From positions 113,210 through 177,209 of the forward strand of contig NW_002060979.1 of assembly GCF_000150275.1 (NCBI RefSeq): a stretch of 64,000 bases of DNA, written 5' to 3'. Below the pieces are notes generated by a model. It had not been told where the DNA came from, did not search any database, and worked only from the letters and a program-made list of their open reading frames with translations. Numbering within the stretch: position 1 is the stretch's first letter; each line of letters opens with the position of its first letter. The position numbers and the translations under genes were made by a program. This DNA is from Trichoplax adhaerens. Taxonomy: Eukaryota; Placozoa; Uniplacotomia; Trichoplacea; Trichoplacidae. Shown piece after piece: positions 30,011 through 51,368 of this stretch.

Positions 30011-32870
30011 TATTTTGTACTAACGGTCGTTTTAAGTCACCCTTTCCTTTCCTTGAAGTAGTCCTTGGTAGAGATGTATAATAGTTGCATTTAAATCGAC
30101 ATTACATAGAATTCTTATTAATTATAATTATCAATTGTCCTACGTCGACTAGACTTGTTATCAATATATGATATTTAAAATATTTAGAACCTTTATGATA
30201 CTGTGCTGTAGTATGCATTTATTATCACCCTAAGCAAAAATGGAGTCAACCAGGATTGTCGCCTTGTGATGTTACTGTAATCAATATTGCTTTCAATGGC
30301 TAGTGGCGTTGCAATATGATTTTACTCATTCACTACCTGCTGTACTACATATATATATATATACGGCTAATAGAACGATTAATCGATCTCCAAATTGGTC
30401 AATGAGTTGACTGTTGTAAAACCTGTTCTCAATTTACAATCCATTTGTTAACATTGATGATAGTTCATTATCCTCTCTATCACACTGTCTAAACTGATAC
30501 AACGAGAATTATCATGATCCTAGTCTCGGTAGTGACAGTACTAATTTTCTACAATTTGGCCTTAATTTGCAGTCAGAATATAACGAATAATTTTACTTGA
30601 TGTTACCTTTTTCTCCAACAGATGTCGGCGTGGAAAGGTTGTACAGAATGAAGCGATCTACACAGGGATCACGTTGCTATATCATGGCTACTGTACAGTA
30701 TGTTATTTATTAAAATTGCACCAGACCTGGCTTAACGACATGAGGTCCAACTATCCGACTATACAAGAGAACTTGAATAATATCTCAAAAGGAAATTTCT
30801 GATTCCAAGTTTACTCGGAAAATTTCCATCAACTCCGTAGCTGCACTATAGAGGTAAAAGGAAACATTCCTTGCACCTCTATGAGCGCGTTGCACCATAG
30901 AGGTAAAAGGAAACATTCCTTGCACCTCTATGAGCTGCGTTGCACCATTAGTAATCGTTGATTTTACGTTTTCATTCATGGACTACGAACATACTCAGTT
31001 CTAGACTACTAAACATGTCCCGCAATCATCGACATTGTACTATCGATCACTGTACCTAGAAGGACGCGTACTGTAAGTGCTAATAATATTGCAATAACAA
31101 GTAAGTCAGTAATTAAAACATCAATGGCTAATTGCCGCAATGGCTCAGGGTTGTAGTGATCTGTCTGGGTGGAATTGGAGCCAAATTGATAATCTAGTTC
31201 TTCAAAAAACTGCAAGATAGAATTGAAATCAACACTACAGTATAGCTGAACAACTTCCAACCATTAAATTATAATTATACAGGGCCCGCTGCGCCTAGGG
31301 AATAGCGGTCTTTATTTTCTACTCCCTTGTTGGCATGGTCGATGACCATTGGTCATGCATGATATTCCGCCATTGACCAATGAGTCAATGGCCAATATTT
31401 CATTCTAATGAGGAAAAGCGATTCACGATGGCTGATTAGTCTATTTTTAATGGCGGTCATGCTAGTCACAATCAATACTTACTTTATTAGGGTATGCAGC
31501 TCTCCACCGCATCCGATCACTATATTCCCTAGCACATACTGTAGCTACTGTAATTAGCTGAAATCACGTCATACAACTGGTTATTGAACAGGCCAAAATT
31601 CAATATTTGCATCTGGATTTGTTATTTCTGTGTTTGCCTGACTCTAAAAGCGATCAATATTGCATCATTGAATGATTTTTTAATGCTAGCTGTCAATGTC
31701 AATCAACATCAACAGCGTGGTTGCCTGAAATAGGCTGTCCTCGGACAGAATACAGTGCACAAGTTTACCATTTTACATTTTGTATGTTGAAAGGCATGAA
31801 TGATGATAGTAATGTACTGTGCATGCAGTATAATAGAACGATATTGCATGCCCAATAATAAATGACAAAATCGAATTCAATAGTAAGCATCAAGGTACAG
31901 TGCATTAATGCAGTCTACGGCAATAAGTTAGTCCATCTTACGTTTTCCAAACTCTTACTTTATAACAAGGAAGATTCGCTCCAAATCTCCAGACAAGTCC
32001 AGTAGAGTGAAAGTATTGAACTAAACTTGATTGTTTCCTATACCGTTATACAGTTGAATAAAGCTAACAGTTTACTAACGGTATATTGCAAATGCCAACC
32101 AATGCAATAACACTTTTACGACTAAGATAGCTGTCGATAGTTCATGAATTTAAACCAAATGATAACATATCAGGAATGCATTTAGGCAATGCTTTTATCT
32201 AGAGCCTCTTCTTTGGACTTGCACACTGCAAATTGCATGTCTAAGCGAATATGCTACTATAGTCAAGCAGGACAAGTGAAAAGCTGTAGTGAACTTATAC
32301 GAAAGATAGAAACTCTATTGACATAAGTAGGGAAGATCTCATTTCGCAACAGTCCATCCATACAGTAATATTGAATGCAATACAATAATAATAATTATAA
32401 AACAGCCAAAGGCAGATTCTGAATCCGAATGCTCCAAAGAAAGGATTAAAAATACTCAAGCTCTTTCTACTCTCTATATACGAGTGTTTAGCAAGAACAC
32501 AAAGTGAGTATTTTGTACAACAGGGATAGGAACTTTTGCTGCATAAAGTTCCTTGTCAACAATCTCTACCTTCTACGACGGGCTCTACTTGCAGTCCAAG
32601 CTTGATAACCAAAGCTAACAAGGATTACATCAAGTCTCAGTTATAGCATGAACGGACATCTTAACATTTTTGATGAAAAAAGCCATTCGTTTTTCCAAGA
32701 GGTACTATCATAAATAACATGCAGGTGTATATGTATGTTACAGTTCTTGTCACATCCCATGTGTACTTGAGGCACAGTCTATAATATAACACTAATTTTT
32801 TCTCCATACGAGTATACTATTATCCTTCAATATTCGTTGGATAAAGCAACCATGTCGCCATTTATCATTG
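30011..32870. other. Spacer, methyltransferase start to UGT 3' end
   Basis: Should hold the methyltransferase promoter (right of 30010). Contains an (AT)n tract near 30348-30362, the double hairpin at 30848-30932, and a cluster of ATTGGTCA/TTGACCAAT words at about 31345-31415. A minus-strand open frame at 31009-31260 (83 codons) encodes a hydrophobic stretch VLITDLLVIAILLALTV, but I see no homology or convincing splice partners, so it is not called. Nothing else recognised. Confidence 0.4.
30848..30932. repeat. Two tandem stem-loops, 49-bp spacing
   Basis: Two near-identical hairpins at 30848-30882 and 30896-30932. Outer arms ATAGAGGT/ACCTCTAT (8-9 bp), a 2x2 internal loop (AA opposite GC), inner arms AAGGAA/TTCCTT (6 bp) and a terminal ACA loop. 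The copies differ mainly just outside the stem. They lie upstream of the methyltransferase start codon. Too short for a typical animal microRNA precursor; function unknown. Confidence 0.82.
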
Positions 32871-35313
32871 TTATGACGCTTTAACCTTAGCTTTCTTATT
32901 ATCACTGCATAGCATCACCATTCCATTCCATAAAAGTCTCAATACTTTCACAATCAAATAACAGATCGCAATCATCACCGCAAATACATCCAATAGATAG
33001 AACTCATACCATTTCAAGTTATATTCCTCTGTTCGTAAATAATCGCCTCCGTTACAATTTAAAGCATATTCAACCCAATCGCCTGCTTCTTCAACGGGTT
33101 TCCTACCGTTAGGTCTATTCTTTATTATTTTTGATACTTTAGAAGCATTGCCGAGAATATCCTGATCGCTAGTTACTTTCATGACAGCATTATATAAATC
33201 ATCACTTGCTAGAGTTCTTATATTTAAAATAACCCCAATAGTTCTAGCTGTAATTTTGTTAGCATGTGCAATTTGATCTCCAGCTATTGGGATTCCAACC
33301 ATAGGTACGCCATGATAACCAGCTTCAAGAATGCCGTTATAGCCGCAGTGGGTAACAAATGCTTTAACTTGTGGATGGCCTAATAGATCATTTTGTGGTA
33401 ACCATTGAACTAATTTAAGATTCCTAGAGGCAACTTCATCGGGCAATTCTTCATCATACTTCCAGATGACATTATAAGGTAGCCGACGAAAGGCATAGAA
33501 AAAGATTTGCATATCCACGATATGTTTTAAGGCTGTTACAACTGTGCCAAAGGATACTACGATAGCACCCTTTGGATTAGACGTTATAAACCGTTCTAGG
33601 TCTGTAGGTAATGACTGTGCTGGTTTGGCTAGAATAGGTCCAACAAGCTTGCTACTTGGTGTTAAAGGCTGAGGATAATCGATTGCAAAATCACCATTAG
33701 CTATAAGAAAACTTGCTCTTCTAACTTCATATCGAGGAATGGTTTTTAATCCAAGTTTGCTTGCATTTGTAACTGCATAAATTGGTTTGAAAATCAAATG
33801 GTTGAGGGCTGGTAATAATATAAGGTTAATAATAACATTCGCTGTACGCTCAATGAGGTTCATTTTGCTTGCCAGGCTATATTGAGGGATATAAGCTGGA
33901 GGGCTTGGAATATGATGTAACGAAGTAAACGGTTCCCCAATTCCAAGGGGAGATACATCAATCTGAATTGGAATATCGGCATATTCGGCTACTACCTGGC
34001 AGGCATAAAATATAGGATCGCATAAAATTGCATCTAAGAAGGAAAATAAATTTCATTTAATTACCTTGCGAACTATAATGGTGTCAAGTAGGAATAAATA
34101 TTAAGTTTTAAACTAATATTCGAACAGGGACTTTTGACTATTAAATTAAAAGTCCCTGAATTTGATGTAATCATCCAGTAAAGATGACGCAAATTAACCG
34201 AGTTTGTCATGGCTCAAGTTATTCTTCGCTTATCAAGACTTTAGTAGGTTTAGATAATAATATACTGTATATATAAGACTTAATCGTAATGAGGACTACG
34301 ACGATATTGCAAAATTACGTACAGGATAGACTCCTAAAATAGGAACAGGTATAAATTTCGAACTAGCATTCTAATCGAACGACACAGTACCGTATTTAGC
34401 CAGACAGTAAATTTGCAATGCTTATCATGATGCTCGGCATTGCAGTTCGCTTAGACAATAACCTGCATAAGATTGCATTAAGAGTGTTACGGATAAGAAT
34501 ATGTGTGCCACAATCGAATTAGCCGTTTATAAATGGATGGAATAAACTAAAAGAGATTGAACTTGACAGCGCTTGTCCTGCCTATCATCTTGCCTAATGT
34601 TGAACTATCAGTGCAATATACTGTAATGATGCAGTAAATTTTGAAAGAGCAAATCAGCCGTGTTTACCATGACTATATCTTCAATAATTTATATTCGAAA
34701 CTTTGTTAATCTTCGTTAACAATCTACTGCACATTAAATTAGGCTACATCTAAGCATCATGTCGACGATCAGCCGTTCAACTATCCGACAACCTTATCTA
34801 TTGCAAGTATTCACCAAGAACACCGTTTTAAAGTACATCGTAGAAATGATATTGCAGACAAATTATATAATTATTGCTAACTGTATATTGTTATGTTATA
34901 CACTAAAAGAGATCGGATCGGAACTTACCAAATCTTTCTGCTCTAAATTCTTGGAGTAGAGTTAGATTATCGCTGACGGCTTGGGATCCCGTGACGAAAA
35001 GCTTAGTAATACAGGGTGCAAGAAGGGGATCATTAGTTTTGATCGAATTAGTTGTACATATAGCTAAATCTTCTTGGACCACTTTTGTTGGATAGTATTT
35101 GACTATGAGCTTTATTTCTGGAGGTAATTGAATGAAGGACGGTAATGCCATGATTACTGTATGACCTCTTTGATGCAATTCTTGGCCAACAGAAGCCACA
35201 ACAGCAGCATGACTATAATAGTGCGGTGCCATTGCCAAAATTTTAGCACCAAAGCTACCATTAACATAGATTGCCAAGCTAACTGCGAACAAGACCCAGA
35301 TTATCTGGCCCAT
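32871..35313 (-). CDS. UDP-glucuronosyltransferase-like enzyme (515 aa, two exons)
   Basis: Exons 34929-35313 and 32871-34033, intron of 895 bp, phase 1. By family it moves a sugar from a UDP-sugar to small lipophilic acceptors in the endoplasmic reticulum lumen. An N-terminal signal peptide covers about residues 1-22 (IIWVLFAVSLAIYV). SH at 34-35 in HYYSHAAVV fits the usual catalytic histidine position; CDP near 133-135 fits the partner aspartate. The UGT signature runs from about 339 to 385: WLPQNDLLGHPQ, THCGYNGILE, GVPMVGIPIAGDQIAHA. Two signature positions are unusual (see findings). A C-terminal membrane span lies near 475-497 (VFAVMIAICYLIVKVL), followed by a short basic tail ending KVKAS, a KxKxx-type ER-retrieval signal. 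Length is standard. Acceptor and sugar preference cannot be read. Confidence 0.93.
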
Positions 35314-37165
35314 CTGAACTATTTTAACTTCCTAATTGTAATTCAAGATCTAACATGAGCCATAAAATTGAAGGAATGGATAGAAATAGAGCCACAAATA
35401 CTGGCTTTAAGGAAATTATGGAAATTAATCGTGAAGGCTTCTAGGCTAATTAAAAATATGGACAGCAAGGCCAAATAATCCTAACCACTCAATCTTTGAC
35501 CTTATATACAGGAGGTACTCAATCATTCCATTATGCAATATGGTACAGTAGAACAGGATCCATGTAAACAAAATAGTTAGAGTAGATATATATAGTCATA
35601 AGGATCGTCGTCGATACTCATACCATACTCCATGGATACTTGTGCAGTATCATATCGAATATAATTAATGCTAGAAAACCAAAAATAAATGAATTTAAGA
35701 CCATTCTTGATGAAGTTCAGTATCAATCTTTTACTTCAGTTATACAAGAAATAAATGATTAAACCCTAATGTATTATTGGAGTATTACAATGTATCTTAC
35801 TACAAGAGTACATGCAATACCTAATGGTCTCATTGAGCCTGAAAAACTAGACTATTAATACTTCGACTATTCAGCACCCTGATATCGTTGATGGCAAGGA
35901 ATCAATTGTAGTTTTCAAGAAGAAATCACCTTGAAGATGAATACTGTAGAAATAGCTATTATATTAGCACACACACATCCAGCTACCTATGCGTGTGTTA
36001 ATTAAATTGTTAATCCAATCGCCTGTCGTATGTTATTAACCTTCCAAGTTGATATACTGTACCTACGTGTATTCTTGAAATGCCGCAATTTACTCTTGAA
36101 TAAAAATTGATATTATTGTTCCATAAATCAAGGTAATATAGCCAAGTTTGACAAGAAATGTTAGTTCTTGTTTTAATATTTCAAACATAATCTATCACTG
36201 TTATCTCAATGGTCTTGCATACGTGATCATTTTGTTCGTAAATAGTATTTATTATCTTTCACACGACTATGCAATTTACTTTCCATGGCTATAATTCCTT
36301 TAATAGCGGCAAAAAACTTTCCACACAGTATGCACCTTCATTTCGTTATCAATGAGTAACTACCAGTAGCAAATGAGGGGTTATAACTATTTAATCATGT
36401 TTACAATCGAAATTTAATAAGCGTATAATGGCGTCTATCATTTACTTATACAACAGTATTCATTTCTACATTTGGTAATTTATCGAACGCTTGAAAATTT
36501 AACAGTAGACAACTTTTTAAAGCCTTAGATATAACAATAGTGATATTGAAGTTACTTAATCGAATACCATCCAACCGATTTCTACAAATAACATTTTGTA
36601 TTCCTGTTATATTTCTTAAATAGTCAAGAGTAGTGAGTGCCAAATTAAGTACCTGCATATACGTACACAATGATAATATTTCCTCCACTATATTACATTG
36701 TCGAACCGCAACATATTTAATCTATGACGACGTTATGAGTAGTGCCAAAAGTTATTCTTATACAGTACAGTACCAGTACGCTAAAATGTATGAAAATTAC
36801 TCAATCAATTACCTATAGATATTAATTTTAACAATCACATGCCACGTAGTATACTGATTCACTACAAAGTTTGTGCGTCAATGTTAACTATTACTTGATA
36901 ACATGAAAGAAATTGAAAAGTATCTTGTTTACGTAGGAATCTATATCCCCTACATTCCTACATTCTTTAATTATAGTAACTGTCTATCACGACACTAATA
37001 AATAACTTGCAAGATTACAACGGCTAGTTTATAACAGATGCTCAAAAATTATTTTTATAGGTAAGAGATACCATAATCAAGGATTCAACTTAATTTTAAA
37101 TTCTAGTTTTACATTACTAATTGAACGATCTAGATATTATACCGTTAATTTCAATTTTTTTATAA
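35314..37165. other. Spacer, UGT start to copine D 3' end
   Basis: Should hold the UGT promoter and the copine D 3' untranslated region. A minus-strand open frame at 36446-36688 preceded by an AG acceptor-like site (TATGCAG near 36652) reads VLNLALTTLDYLRNITG.. and looks somewhat protein-like, but I recognise no family and no partner exons. Left uncalled. Confidence 0.35.
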
Positions 37166-46330
<9,165 letters not shown>

Positions 46331-46472
46331 CGTTGAATCACTTGAACGAAATCCACTTGCTTGCTTTCCCTACAAATTACTGCTGATCTTCTTGACCTTC
46401 TCGCCTTGACAAGGATAAGAGTCCAACAGATTGGGCTACTTCGAGGAAGACAAATTGCTGCTACTCCTCCTA

Positions 46473-46717
46473 CTGGCACAATTTCACACCAAGCGTTGTT
46501 CTGACTTGAGAGACTAATTACAACAGTCCAGTCGTAGATAGTCTGTAACTAGGGGGTAAGTAAATAAGACAAAATGAATTCTTTCGCCTCTTTTCTGGCA
46601 CAATTTCACACCTACCGTTGTTCCGACTTGAGAGACTAATTACAACAGTCCAGTCGTAGATAGTCTGTAACTAGGGGGGTAAGGAAGTAAGACAAAATGA
46701 ATTCTTTTGCCTCTTTT
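46473..46717. repeat. 122-bp tandem duplication upstream of copine D
   Basis: Two copies start CTGGCACAATTTCACACC at 46473 and 46595 and share CCAGTCGTAGATAGTCTG and GACAAAATGAATTCTTT. They lie 140 bp and more upstream of the copine D start codon, so they could sit in its promoter or 5' leader. Confidence 0.9.
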
Positions 46718-47571
46718 CACACAATCTAGAAAGGCCTAGACAAAAATGACTACGACAGATTTGAAAGTATAGACGATAAGACGAGTTACCAATCCACTTG
46801 TCACAGTAGCAAATTGGATTTCGATTTTTATATAGGATCTAGATGGAGGAGAAATGATCCAACTGGCTTAGTCTGCAGATCCACTGTAGGTAGCACTTTG
46901 AGTACGTTGATTGATATAGTATGACTACGTTGCTACGGTCTTAACCCGAAAATAACATCATGAATTTAGTTTGGAATTGAAAACAAGATTCAGATTGTCT
47001 AATGCGAACATTTTGCTATACTATAGTCTGCCTTGATGATATCATCATGGATGATATACAGTCGTTAAAATTGGTGTTCTATCATTATTTTGAAACACCT
47101 ATTTTGAAATTTACAAGACTAATAAGAACAAACTCGAATTGATTATATCATCGTGTTATTTTCCGCTTAGGGCGGTAGCTATTTATGGAGTCATTGACGT
47201 ATTGCAAATCCCTTTTCGACCGGAAATACTACGCCATCAACTCATTAACTGCCTAATTTATTCAATTAGTACCAGGATAGATGATACAAAATTGTGCATA
47301 GAGGATTATTTTCACCAATTCAGGACTGATTATGGATTGATGGACACTTTTTAGGACATCGATCGCTGTAGACTACTGTACGAGAAGATCCAAATGACCG
47401 ACATTTTATGGGCTCATGTCCAAATCCAGTCGATCGACCACTTGATCAACTTCATCACTTGCTATAGTATTAAACGAGCAGTAACATTTGATATAATAAC
47501 ATAGCCATGGCGATCAAACCTCCTTCTCTTCTCTCTTTTACCTTCACAACTGCAATTTCATCGAGTGCTCA

Positions 47572-47597
47572 TAAACATTCATGATCATGAATGTTTA
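47572..47597. repeat. Perfect 26-bp palindrome
   Basis: TAAACATTCATGA is directly followed by its exact complement TCATGAATGTTTA, with no spacer. It lies about 1.2 kb upstream of the copine D start. The centre contains TGATCA. Could be a dimeric protein-binding site or a cruciform; no direct evidence for either. Confidence 0.9.
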
Positions 47598-50500
47598 CGA
47601 TATTGATAGAGAGGGAAAATCAACGCTATAGCAACGCTAAACGGCTTTCAATGGACTAAAATGCCAAAGAATAAAATGGACTCCTTCAATGTTGGCCTAC
47701 GTCGAGTATTGAATCCTTGCTTGCCATATCTTGATGAGGATTTCAATTCAATTATTCACTCCAATACAGTTGCTAACCCTAACCTTAACATTAGCACAAT
47801 TGGTAAAAACTGCTTCACAATTATTTCCAGTTCAATGCTAGCTAAAATGGAAAGTAATGAGCGAATGTAATATAATTAATTTATCTAGAACCGGTAAATC
47901 ATTAGCAGAAGATCCGGTCATGACGTTGGAGGACATCGGAAGGAGTTCTTATGGCGTCTATTTGCATTCGAAAGTAGTGCCAGGCCATTGCTTTCCACTA
48001 TGCCAAAGGTTTATGAGCATACTTGCTTTCGTGGCAACACTGTACCCTTATTCGTCTATAATTTTACGATAGGGCATGTAGGATAGATCATTAGATGCGA
48101 AAATATAGGCTATATAGGATCGCATGTGTTGTCGATTAACCAGTCAGGGAATCAGTAGACGGAAAGAAGGGAATGGTTCAATCGTTTGAGTTATTGATTC
48201 CTTAATGTCATGGTTCTAATGGCAAGCAAGGATAGATTACGGAATGGAATAAATTGCATATTCCTCTATGGTTATAGAGACAATAAATCATATTCCGACC
48301 ACGGCAACAATTTAGCAATATCAAGGGATGCGATTTCTGTCATACCCATTCGAAATAACCGTAATAATCCGTAACTTAGATTATTTGGTCATAAAATCCA
48401 ATTTAAAACAGGAATTTACCAGTAAAACATGGCAACCCATCATAAAATGCAATAAACATTTGCTGAAAGGACTCCAATTTTTGTGATCAAAATTTGATCA
48501 AAATTTTTCCGGAACTTTCTAAACAGTAACAGCGATTGCATATATCTTATGTGCTCTTACTTTGACAGTATCCCTATTTTCATTGAATCTATAGTCTATC
48601 GAACGCGAAATTGACGTTTGAGTATGTATTAATCATCAAATTTGTAGAAATCGTTGAGGTAATTTTACTTCACTTTAAGAATTTCAAGTGAGCATAACAA
48701 GACTTTCGAGACATATGATTATTATGATACTCAATTCATTACTACGATAGGCTGCACAGAACGAACTGATTCAGTGCCAGTAAATAAATCGGCTCAATTT
48801 TTTTTAATTTAATTAAAAGCCTTCAGGACGCCCATTTATTGCTCAACTCCTTTACTCATAAAATATTATTTTTATGGCAAAACTTTAGCCGTTGGCGAGC
48901 AGTTATCCTACGAAAAGGATGATCTTGCAAACGCCTTGAAAGTGACAAATGTAAAATTCACAGGAGAATTTCTCTCAGATCGCTTTGATAGAATTAATGA
49001 ATGAGATCGAATCAATATAAACTAACTCATTTCTATCAATCTATTAATTCATTTTTATTCCAATAAAAATCTTCACAACATCCAATTCTTGCCCAACTAC
49101 TTGATTCATGGAATACCATTTTCGTAACAAAATTTGATCTTATAAAAAGGATAATCATCAATATTGCGATACTCTACTAATCGAATGCCATTCTTCACGA
49201 CAATGTTTTAACGTAGAAATAACAAGCATAGACGAAGCCCATTTTAAATAGGCAAAAAAGATGAAGTTAAGTATAACTTAAATTCTTCAATATTGATAAA
49301 TAACTCTGCTATCGTCGTTCTCCCTATTTTTGCACTATTCCATCATTTGATTCTTACGGTAAGCGAAAATAGCAGAGATGTCCCAGTCAATAATTTTATT
49401 AATATTCTGTATCAATCAAGATCTTGAATCAACTATGAAAGGCTTCATGCACTATATTCTGGGAGTAAAAAGTAGCTCATATGATAATTGTCTTAATCGA
49501 GATACCGAGCAATAAAAGCTTTTTATTGCAGAGTTTAAGGATAGTAGAGCAATAATGAATTACAACTATAATCTTATCTAAAGTATTATAAGCTCAAAAG
49601 AAGTCAAATTTAGGCTTAAACACTTGGTTTTTTCTTCACACTTTTCAAATCTATTTCGTTCCACCAAATAAAGTTGTCTACAATCAGACTTGAGCCATAA
49701 AACAGAAGACTTTCCTCAGATAGATCATCTATAGGTTTATACCGTACGAATCAATCTGTTTAAATGTCATTACTCTTTTACTGTATTAGTGTCCACATCG
49801 TAAGGTGCTAACCATCTTCCCAACGACAATATATACTGTAGTAAATCACATCAATTTTATTTCTAATGAAGCAATTTACAATCATAATTGTAGCGTCACG
49901 ATAATATCTCGTCGTAGAAATCAGACTGGATCAAACATTGCTATCAATATAATGAAATATAGAGTGCATCGCTACAATTTTATCCAAGTCTGTCACAACC
50001 GAGATGGCAACACAAAAATGAACGGCATTCTTTCCTCTAAAGTAGTCTAACTACCTACGCAACTAACTTTCAGTACTCTTTAATCTACCAAACTTAGATT
50101 CGAGTCTTAGAAGATAGAATACCCACGTTAAGAATTAAAACTTTATTCTAAAAGCTATTTATTAAAATGGCCGATTGAACTCACAACTTATAATCTACTA
50201 CTAACAACTGATAACCATCTGTTATCGACTAACTTATCAACTACCTCAATTAAGAACTTTGAGGCTTTTATATAACCTCACAAACTTCATTGGTGCAAAA
50301 CAATAATGAATTTATAGCCAAGTCTGCATACTGAATATAGCTAGAATCACAGCATACTTTCTATGACATTTAATAGTAGTTAATTAATGGCTAGGTGCTA
50401 CTTAACATATGATTCACTACTCAATAAAATTATAGCAGTGATGAGGTAATATTTAATTAATTATCACAAAGCCCTATTATTGCAATTAGCTTAGATTTTG

Positions 50501-50790
50501 AGGAATGGTTTAATCTCATAAAAGCCGATATATATTACTATTTAGGCAATTCTTTCGTTCATTTTTATAGCAATCAAAAATGAACAACTACTATGACTAT
50601 ATGGCTATTCAGTCTAGTTTAGTCATTTCTGAACGATTATTTACTTTAAATCAATACAGGAACTAGGGCAATCATCAGAATGATCCAATTTTAAAAGAAT
50701 ATGCATTAAAATTTTCTAGAGATAGTACAAATATCTGATATGCCTCTATTCGATATCTTCATAACCATTTATAATTGTGCAATACTGCCT

Positions 50791-51333
50791 TCAATTACCC
50801 AATTTTCCTGAAACTGTGCTCTTCTTTACAATAGACCACATAAATTCTTGCTTTCTTGTTAACATCTAAAATACGAATATAAAAGAGGGATGAACATATT
50901 ACCTCGTCAATCATATACATTAGGAAGTAAATAATTCTATCATGGAATGAATACATTTGTAATTTTTTAGATTAGTTCTAAAGCTCTATATGATAGTTCT
51001 ACGTACAGCTTTCAACCAGTTAATACAGCAATAGTATAAAATATCCATGGGAAAGAAACGAGCAACATGATTACTTGATTACAAATTAATACGTTCTGAG
51101 TAATTGTGAATAGTAACTCAATAGAGTTTGATTTTAAGAGATAAAATATACTCTACTATATATATATATAGTATACCGATTTCAACTAGTGAATGCTACA
51201 TCGCAATAAATATAAAACGACAGGGCAACCTTATTATTTTATTTTAAATTGATGCGTACCGGTATTGAATAATTATAATCAGTAAGTAAATAGACGAGTT
51301 TGAATCAACTTCAAGGGATAAAATATACTCTAA

Positions 51334-51368
<35 letters not shown>

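Larger units (their letters stand above)
46331..50790. other. Spacer, copine D start to kinase 3' end
   Basis: Upstream of copine D, so its promoter is expected near 46331-46700. Contains a 122-bp tandem duplication (46473-46717), a perfect 26-bp palindrome (47572-47597) and a diverged dispersed repeat (about 49480-50000). Plus-strand open frames 47661-47870 and 47857-48072 show no family motif. No gene recognised. Confidence 0.4.

Noticed and set aside
30848-30932. microRNA precursor
   Set aside because: Stem of about 17 bp with a 3-nt loop is too short for a typical animal precursor, so it is recorded only as an inverted repeat.
30785-31260. Two minus-strand open frames, one with a hydrophobic stretch
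   Set aside because: No homology recognised, no splice partners, and one frame runs through the duplicated hairpin, so chance is more likely.
36446-36688. 80-codon minus-strand frame with an upstream acceptor-like AG
   Set aside because: Looks mildly protein-like but lacks a clear donor, partner exons or any motif.
47661-48072. Two overlapping plus-strand frames of about 70 codons
   Set aside because: No motif, no splice context, and they lie in a spacer. CTAACCCTAACC near 47773-47785 is only two telomere-like units and is not meaningful.
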